Shown here: one piece after another, positions 58,877 through 64,000 of the stretch
How the letters are laid out: each line of letters starts with the position of its first letter
Position numbering within the stretch: position 1 is the first letter of the stretch
From: Gaetbulibacter_A sp043876815
Lineage (GTDB): Bacteria; Bacteroidota; Bacteroidia; Flavobacteriales; Flavobacteriaceae
Length of the DNA stretch: 64,000 nucleotides
NCBI RefSeq assembly: GCF_043876815.1
Contig: NZ_JBAWKA010000001.1
Span: forward strand, 1 to 64,000
Reading direction: 5' to 3'
Program-made: the position numbers and the translations under genes
Notes under the pieces: generated by a model
Told to the model about the DNA's origin: nothing
The model's database searches: none
The model's input: only the letters and a program-made list of their open reading frames with translations

Positions 58877-60733
58877 TTAAGCCTTTGGGTTATTTTCTTT
58901 TAACCATTCTAGACAGCTGTTAAAATCTTTAAATACATGATCGTTAGGGATAAGGTCCGGAATAATATCAATGCGCTCCATCATGTATTTAGGCTGCCTT
59001 AATAAACCCACGAAGAGCACCAGAATATTTTTTTTGTTCAGATCCTGAAGCACATCTTCCATAGCATAAAGCCCCGATTGATCCATATACTGCATGCGTC
59101 CTAAACGGATCACTACGGTTTTGGCTGTATCGGGAATTTGTTCCGCCAGTTGTTGGAATTCACTGGTCGATCCAAAGAACAGAGGCCCTTTTACATGCTT
59201 GATAAAAACGTTTTCTTTCAAGTTGGCAGGGAGTTTTTCGTCAGCCCAGGCTTTTTCCTTCAGGGGTTTTACATCACTACGTTCAGCGGTTAGATCACCA
59301 ATTTTTTTCATGAACATCAAAGAGGCGATAACCAAACCAATGCCTACAGCATACACCAGATTCCAGAAGGTAGATAAGCCTAAAACAACCAGCATAATTA
59401 AAACCTCTGAACTCATTTTAAATGGCCCGATCTTGATATCTTTAGGAAGTGAAGGAATCGCTTTTAAGCCTTTATAATCCATAACGCCTATGCCAACCGT
59501 TATCAAAATACCAGCCAATACACCGGCTGGAATTTTTGAAGCCACAGGCCCTAAACCTAACAGAATAATAAGTAGCATAATACCGGCGATCATTCCTGAA
59601 AGTTTCGTTTTCCCACCGGAAGTAATATTAACAACCGTTCTAATGGTGGCACCGGCACCCGGAATACCACCAAATACAGCTGCAATACTATTCCCAATAC
59701 CCTGACCTACCAATTCTTTGTTTGGTTTGTGCTTGGTTTTGGTCATGTTATCGGCAACGACACTGGTAAGTAAGGAATCGATGGCCCCTAAAAGGGCTAA
59801 AGTTAAAGCGGTAAAGATATATGGCGTGACACTACCTAAACTAAAACTGGTAAAGATCTCAAGGTTTGGTATAGGTAAACCACTTGGGATCTCTTCAATA
59901 GGGCGGTATTGCAGATTAAATCCAACAGCAATACCAGACATAACGATCAGGGCTACCAACGTACTTGGAACGGCTTTTGTGATACGCTTGAAACCGTAAA
60001 TAATAATGATGGTCCCTAAAGCCAGGATCAGCTCTAACCAATTAATGTTTTGTAGTGCTCTAGGTAATATTTTTATGGCGCCCAAAGCTCCTGAAGCCTC
60101 TTTGGCTGCCAGGGTTTGAGATTCTTTTAAAATATCAGCTTCTGTAATAAGGCTGGCCCGACTTATGGTTTCCTTAAAGTTTTCTAGAACTAAAATATCT
60201 TCACCGGCCTCTTCCTTTAAAATATTCTCTAAAATAACTTCTTCCGCTTGCGGTTTAAATGAGTTTACAAAGGCCATATCTTCCTTAGGATAATAGCCTA
60301 TAGAAGGTAAAATTTGGGTAAGTAGGATGATAAGTCCAATAGCCGTCATGAATCCGGAAACCACAGGGTAGGGAATATAGCGGATGTATTTCCCCATGCC
60401 CAGAACGCCCAATCCAATTTGCATGAATCCTGCAAGTAAAAACACAGTTAATATTATCGGGAGTGCCTTATTAATATCGCCATCATTTCCGGCAATAATA
60501 CCGGCCACAACGACCATGCTCACGGCTGTCATAGGCGCTGTTGGTCCAGATATCTGTGTAGGCGTTCCACCGAATAGCGAAGCAAAAAAACTAATAAATA
60601 TAGCACCGTAAAGTCCCGCGGTAGGTCCCAAACCTGAAGATACCCCAAAAGCTAGCGCTAAGGGTAGGGCAACGATACCCGCCGTGATGCCGCCAAAAGC
60701 ATCACCTTTTATATTGTTGAAAAGACCTTTCAT
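58877..60733 (-). CDS. SulP-family anion permease with STAS domain
   Basis: 618 residues. SulP core with about 12-14 helices: GITAGIVALPLALAFG, GPTAGLYGAIF, GPTAPMTAV, GAIDSLLTSVVADNMT, GIPGAGATIRTVVNI, then a C-terminal STAS domain (VIRLGRMQYMDQSGLYAMED). Transports sulfate, bicarbonate or related anions by Na+ or H+ coupling. Its position in the same strand run as a carbonic anhydrase makes bicarbonate likely (inference). 95 bp separate it from the next gene, so it probably has its own promoter. Confidence 0.93.
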   Translation of the reverse strand: MKGLFNNIKGDAFGGITAGIVALPLALAFGVSSGLGPTAGLYGAIFISFFASLFGGTPTQISGPTAPMTAVSMVVVAGIIAGNDGDINKALPIILTVFLLAGFMQIGLGVLGMGKYIRYIPYPVVSGFMTAIGLIILLTQILPSIGYYPKEDMAFVNSFKPQAEEVILENILKEEAGEDILVLENFKETISRASLITEADILKESQTLAAKEASGALGAIKILPRALQNINWLELILALGTIIIIYGFKRITKAVPSTLVALIVMSGIAVGFNLQYRPIEEIPSGLPIPNLEIFTSFSLGSVTPYIFTALTLALLGAIDSLLTSVVADNMTKTKHKPNKELVGQGIGNSIAAVFGGIPGAGATIRTVVNITSGGKTKLSGMIAGIMLLIILLGLGPVASKIPAGVLAGILITVGIGVMDYKGLKAIPSLPKDIKIGPFKMSSEVLIMLVVLGLSTFWNLVYAVGIGLVIASLMFMKKIGDLTAERSDVKPLKEKAWADEKLPANLKENVFIKHVKGPLFFGSTSEFQQLAEQIPDTAKTVVIRLGRMQYMDQSGLYAMEDVLQDLNKKNILVLFVGLLRQPKYMMERIDIIPDLIPNDHVFKDFNSCLEWLKENNPKA

Positions 60734-60828
60734 AGGTTTGATTTGTTATTACCAAGATAATTCATCTTACCTCAATAAAAAAAGATAACACTTAAAAATA
60801 GTAACTATTAATGATTATTATTTAAGAC

Positions 60829-61512
60829 CTAAAAGGTTACAAAAGTCATGATATTGAACTGGTCTCTACTGCTGGTCTCAAAAAACTGATTCATGTAACC
60901 GGCTTCTACCCGAACATTCGAATTGATATTAAAACCTAGTCCGCCATAAACACGATTTCTATCAAAAATAGCAGTTTTGGTATTTAAAAATATTTCATTG
61001 TATGCTGATAAATACCATTTGTTTTGTGTGTTTTCATTGCCTACCAAGGGGATATTTAAACTTAGAAAATACCGAAAGCGCATTTTAAAATCTGATTCTA
61101 CAAAACGTTGTTCAAACCGATAGCGGTGACTTAAACGTACGTTTCCAATAGATTGATTGCTTATGAACTGCTGAAAGATGCGATGTTCATTGACACTCTC
61201 CTTATCGTCCGTGTTGCCAATATAATTTTCCGATAGGATATATCCATAGCCTAAAAGGAGATTACTTTGATTGTTGTTAAAAGTATAGCCTAAACCCGTC
61301 CTTAGGAGTAGTTGCTCCAGATCACTGATGGCATTGTAATTTCGGTATTGTACTTCATTATGGATGTTCCATTTTGAATTCAGTTTTTTATTCCCAATAT
61401 AAATGAGCCAATTTCCAAAATCACTCTCTTGTGCTTGTCCAAAATTAGGGGTCAAGAAAAAAAGAAGTACAATGAAGCTTAACAGAATGTTTCGCTTTTT
61501 TTGTAGTTTCAT
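60829..61512 (-). CDS. outer-membrane DUF2490-like beta-barrel
   Basis: 227 residues. Signal peptide (NILLSFIVLLFFLTPNFGQA). Amphipathic strands typical of DUF2490 porin-like proteins: WNIHNEVQYRNYNAIS, LRTGLGYTFN, VRLSHRYRFEQRFV, YRFEQ, GLGFNINSNVRVEAGYM, C-terminal FVTF. About 10-12 strands. Perhaps an outer-membrane entry for ions. It is 5 bp downstream of the carbonic-anhydrase gene. Confidence 0.85.
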   Translation of the reverse strand: MKLQKKRNILLSFIVLLFFLTPNFGQAQESDFGNWLIYIGNKKLNSKWNIHNEVQYRNYNAISDLEQLLLRTGLGYTFNNNQSNLLLGYGYILSENYIGNTDDKESVNEHRIFQQFISNQSIGNVRLSHRYRFEQRFVESDFKMRFRYFLSLNIPLVGNENTQNKWYLSAYNEIFLNTKTAIFDRNRVYGGLGFNINSNVRVEAGYMNQFFETSSRDQFNIMTFVTF

Positions 61513-61517
61513 TCGGA

Positions 61518-62147
61518 TTATTCGTAAAATTTTACCTCCCCTGTGCTAATATCGTACATCGCACCTACAATTTTGATTTCACCTTGCTTTTCCATTTCTG
61601 TGAGAATAGGACTTTCCTTGTGGATTCTTTCAATGGTTAATTCTACATTCTTTTTCGATACGCTATCTACAAAATCTAAATTTTTAGAGGTTCTTAAACT
61701 CGTATCTTCGGGCTCTTTCGTGGCATCAACAGCAGGCGTTATTTTTTCAATAAGTTTTGTAAGGTTGCCAAGTTTTGCATGGTCGCAGGCGCCTTTTATG
61801 GCACCACAACTAGTATGACCCAATACAACAATTAGCTTTGTTCCCGCTAGTTTAGAGGCGAACTCCATACTGCCCAGAATATCTTCGTTTACAAAGTTTC
61901 CGGCAATCCGAATACTAAATATATCCCCTAATCCCTGATCGAAAACGAGTTCCGCTGAAACACGTGAATCAATACAACTAAGGATCGTGGCAAACGGAAA
62001 CTGACCTTCACTCGTATCGTTAACCTGCTCTAATAAATTTCTATTAGCCTTTAAATTTTGTTGAAACCTTTCATTTCCTTCTTTTAAAAATCGCAAGGAT
62101 TTTTCTGGCGTCATCGTTGCCTGGGTTTCTCTTGTATGTGCTTTCAT
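61518..62147 (-). CDS. can: beta-class carbonic anhydrase
   Basis: 209 residues. Catalytic motifs CIDSRVSAE (Cys zinc ligand with Asp-Arg dyad, about residue 57) and GHTSCGAI (His and Cys ligands, about 111-118). Interconverts CO2 and bicarbonate in the cytosol. 25 bp after the stress-protein gene and 5 bp before the barrel. Symbol given for the class; paralogue naming not certain. Confidence 0.95.
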   Translation of the reverse strand: MKAHTRETQATMTPEKSLRFLKEGNERFQQNLKANRNLLEQVNDTSEGQFPFATILSCIDSRVSAELVFDQGLGDIFSIRIAGNFVNEDILGSMEFASKLAGTKLIVVLGHTSCGAIKGACDHAKLGNLTKLIEKITPAVDATKEPEDTSLRTSKNLDFVDSVSKKNVELTIERIHKESPILTEMEKQGEIKIVGAMYDISTGEVKFYE

Positions 62148-62172
62148 AATGTCTTATAAGTTTGGTTTAATG

Positions 62173-62982
62173 TTATTGATAACTTGAAACTAAAAGCGAA
62201 ATATCCATTTTGTTTATAACACTTTTAATTCCTTTATTAATAGTTCTTAAGTTTTTATTACCCTGACCTCTGTCAATGTACAAAAGATTAATTTTGTTTA
62301 TCGACAAATATTTATTCAAGGAATCTAAGGTATTGGAACCTTTTTCAAAAACAAATTCTACGGTTTCTTTTTCATCAAGCGAGTTTACTGCTCCAGATGT
62401 TGTTGACGGCTGAGATACCCGAAATAATTTTAAAGGCCTTTTACTGTTTTTGACCAAAGCCTCTATAAATTCAGAATTTCTCGTGGTTTCCAAACTACTA
62501 TTTAGAGCGCCTAAAGAAATAGCAACATCCGGTTCCAGACCATAAGTACCTGAAGCAATAACCACAGGACCATTATAGGTTTTTAGAACAAAACTTGCCA
62601 GATTATCACCAACAAAACTAAAAAGCTTCGATTTTCTTTTTCCTAATATAATGATATCCGGATTTTGGTTTTGTATCGTCTCCTTAATTTCATTTTTCAC
62701 ATTACCATACGAAAAGGAATAATCAATCACCACACCATAATTCTTAATATAAGGCGCGATAAAATTTTCGATTTCCTTTTTGGTAGTAAAATGAGTTTCA
62801 TTTATTGTTCTTTGTGCAGATAATTGATTTTCTTTTTCAATAATATCAATAGGTTTCTGAACAAAGAACAAGTGAATATCAGCCTTAATTATTTTGGCCA
62901 TTGCCACAGTGCTTTTCAAAGCAGCCTCCCCTGATTCACTTAAATCGGAGAGGAGTAAAATGTTATATACGTCTTTTTTCAT
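62173..62982 (-). CDS. universal stress protein (tandem UspA-like domains)
   Basis: 269 residues, two Usp domains. First: ILLLSDLSESGEAALKS, DIIILGKRKSKLFSFVG, GPVVIASGTYGLE; second (about 145-269) degenerate. The nucleotide loop GxxG-type G(9)S appears changed, so ATP binding is uncertain. Sits inside the transporter/carbonic-anhydrase operon between SulP and the anhydrase. Confidence 0.85.
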   Translation of the reverse strand: MKKDVYNILLLSDLSESGEAALKSTVAMAKIIKADIHLFFVQKPIDIIEKENQLSAQRTINETHFTTKKEIENFIAPYIKNYGVVIDYSFSYGNVKNEIKETIQNQNPDIIILGKRKSKLFSFVGDNLASFVLKTYNGPVVIASGTYGLEPDVAISLGALNSSLETTRNSEFIEALVKNSKRPLKLFRVSQPSTTSGAVNSLDEKETVEFVFEKGSNTLDSLNKYLSINKINLLYIDRGQGNKNLRTINKGIKSVINKMDISLLVSSYQ

Positions 62983-62988
62983 AGTGGA

Positions 62989-64000
62989 TCAACTTAAACT
63001 TAGATCAGATTTAGGCCTTTGCTCGAAAAATTCGATAAAACTATCCGGGTTTTCTACAATACCACGCTTCGACACTAATTTAATATCAATATGGCGTTCC
63101 TTGGCTTTAAATGCGAAATCTTCAAGAATTTCAACAATATCATTATCTAAATATCGTGTATTGAGCACATTGATTTCCAAATAAGTGTCTCTAGGTAAAC
63201 CTTCCAATTCTTTAATGATAGCTCCTTTGTTAAAGAAAGTTACTTCTTCGGCCAGAGTCATTTTTATTTTGTGCTTACCGTTACTCTTATCTTCAATATG
63301 CAAGAAGTGTGAGTTCTGATAACTTTTCAATAAAATAACTACGATACCTACGGCAAGACCAAGGCCTATACCCCAAAGTAGATCAATAAATACAATACCT
63401 AAAATAGTTACGATGAATGGGATCCATTGTTTCCAGCCCAAATTGTACATTTTTTTGAAGAGCCCTGGTTTGGCTAGTTTATAACCTACAACAAGTAAGA
63501 TCGCTGCTAAAACAGATAGCGGGATCATGTTCAACAATCTCGGGATTAAAATGACGGAAATCAACAAAAAGAAACCATGAATTATAGCCGACATTTTAGA
63601 GACACCACCAGATTGGATGTTGGCAGAACTACGAACAATTACCTGTGTAATTGGTAAACCTCCTATGAGTCCGGAAATGATATTCCCGGTACCTTGTGCT
63701 AAAAGCTCTCGGTTGGTCGGTGTTACGTTTTTATGAGGATCCAAACGATCTGTCGCCTCAACACATAACAGGGTTTCCAAACTCGCTACTAAAGCTACTG
63801 TAAAGGCGACTATCCAAACATCAGGGTTGGTAATGACACTAAAGTTAGGAAAGCTGAACTGTGCGAGGAAAGAACCAGCGTCGTCAGGAACAGGTACACT
63901 TACCAGGTGTGTTTGTGCAATACCCCAAATCTCACTGTCTTTCGTTAAATTAAAAAATACAACGCCAATAACAACAACGACTAATGGGCCCTGAATAAGT
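62989..64000 (-). CDS. SulP-family anion permease (5' end outside window)
   Basis: Truncated by the right edge; the visible 337 codons cover the SulP core and STAS end. Visible: VAFTVALVASLETLLCVEATDR, RELLAQGTGNIISGLIGGLP, GVSKMSAIIHGFFLLIS, ILLVVGYKLA and a STAS-like tail (YLEINVLNTRYLDNDIVEI). A second, distinct SulP from that at 58,877; immediately upstream of Usp and carbonic anhydrase, which suggests a bicarbonate import unit. Confidence 0.92.
   Translation of the reverse strand, partial: LIQGPLVVVVIGVVFFNLTKDSEIWGIAQTHLVSVPVPDDAGSFLAQFSFPNFSVITNPDVWIVAFTVALVASLETLLCVEATDRLDPHKNVTPTNRELLAQGTGNIISGLIGGLPITQVIVRSSANIQSGGVSKMSAIIHGFFLLISVILIPRLLNMIPLSVLAAILLVVGYKLAKPGLFKKMYNLGWKQWIPFIVTILGIVFIDLLWGIGLGLAVGIVVILLKSYQNSHFLHIEDKSNGKHKIKMTLAEEVTFFNKGAIIKELEGLPRDTYLEINVLNTRYLDNDIVEILEDFAFKAKERHIDIKLVSKRGIVENPDSFIEFFEQRPKSDLSLS

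Noticed and set aside
1..64000. tRNA or rRNA genes
   Set aside because: No cloverleaf with a conserved T-loop and no rRNA-like segment was found by eye.
1..64000. Insertion sequences with DDE transposases
   Set aside because: No transposase-like protein or terminal inverted repeats with target duplications were recognised; the palindromic inserts in sites are too small.

Overview
The window is an AT-rich chromosomal segment of a marine-type flavobacterium (Bacteroidota). The evidence is T9SS/gliding-type C-terminal sorting, abundant Bacteroidota-style lipoprotein signals, SulP/beta-carbonic anhydrase and RND gene types, TAnnTTTG-type promoter spelling and many DUF6090-like proteins.

The main feature is a large integron-like cassette array filling about 1-48,590. 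Some 50 mostly single-gene units, nearly all on the minus strand, are separated by about 38 imperfectly palindromic sites, most of them 124-128 bp long (the length class of Vibrio VCR/attC sites). Each site starts (plus strand) with ..AACG and ends with GTTR... The bases outside these cores differ from site to site, but the left and right ends of the same cassette are inverted complements of each other over 8-17 bp (for example GTTACCC / GGGTAAC around the gene at 5,510-6,688 and GTTAGAGCC / GGCTCTAAC around 35,551-36,450). That is the signature expected if each gene moved as a circle carrying its own folded attC. At the right edge of the array lie a tyrosine recombinase (48,586-49,716) and an attI-like site with a perfect 22-bp palindrome (48,519-48,590). 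The recombinase has all catalytic residues but lacks the insertion that marks classical IntI integrases, and it is transcribed in the same direction as the cassettes. A second copy of the attI-like site, without an integrase, lies at 10,426-10,500. The array continues past the left edge of the window.

Cargo: 13 cassette genes encode DUF6090-like membrane-anchored paralogues (one truncated). Most others are exported: lipoproteins, alpha/beta hydrolases, a class-C beta-lactamase-like hydrolase, MBL-fold, NHL, FG-GAP, beta-helix and T9SS LamG proteins, and C45 and M23 peptidases. One cassette encodes an Abi_C-type probable phage-defence protein. No toxin-antitoxin pair was recognised. Decay is visible: a nonsense mutation, a frameshift, attC deletions, half-sites, REP-like insertions inside attC loops and a remnant of the integrase-adjacent gene inside the array (32,733-32,920). 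The central part (about 10.5-23.5 kb) is less regular, with multi-gene units, two plus-strand genes and degenerate sites.

From about 49.8 kb the DNA is ordinary flavobacterial backbone of higher GC: a small hypothetical gene, an RND efflux operon (outer-membrane lipoprotein, permease, adaptor, GbsR/MarR-type regulator), pheS with a terminator, a small conserved gene, a CvpA-family gene, and an inorganic-anion/CO2 cluster (SulP transporter, DUF2490-like outer-membrane protein, beta-carbonic anhydrase, universal stress protein, and a second SulP running off the right edge).
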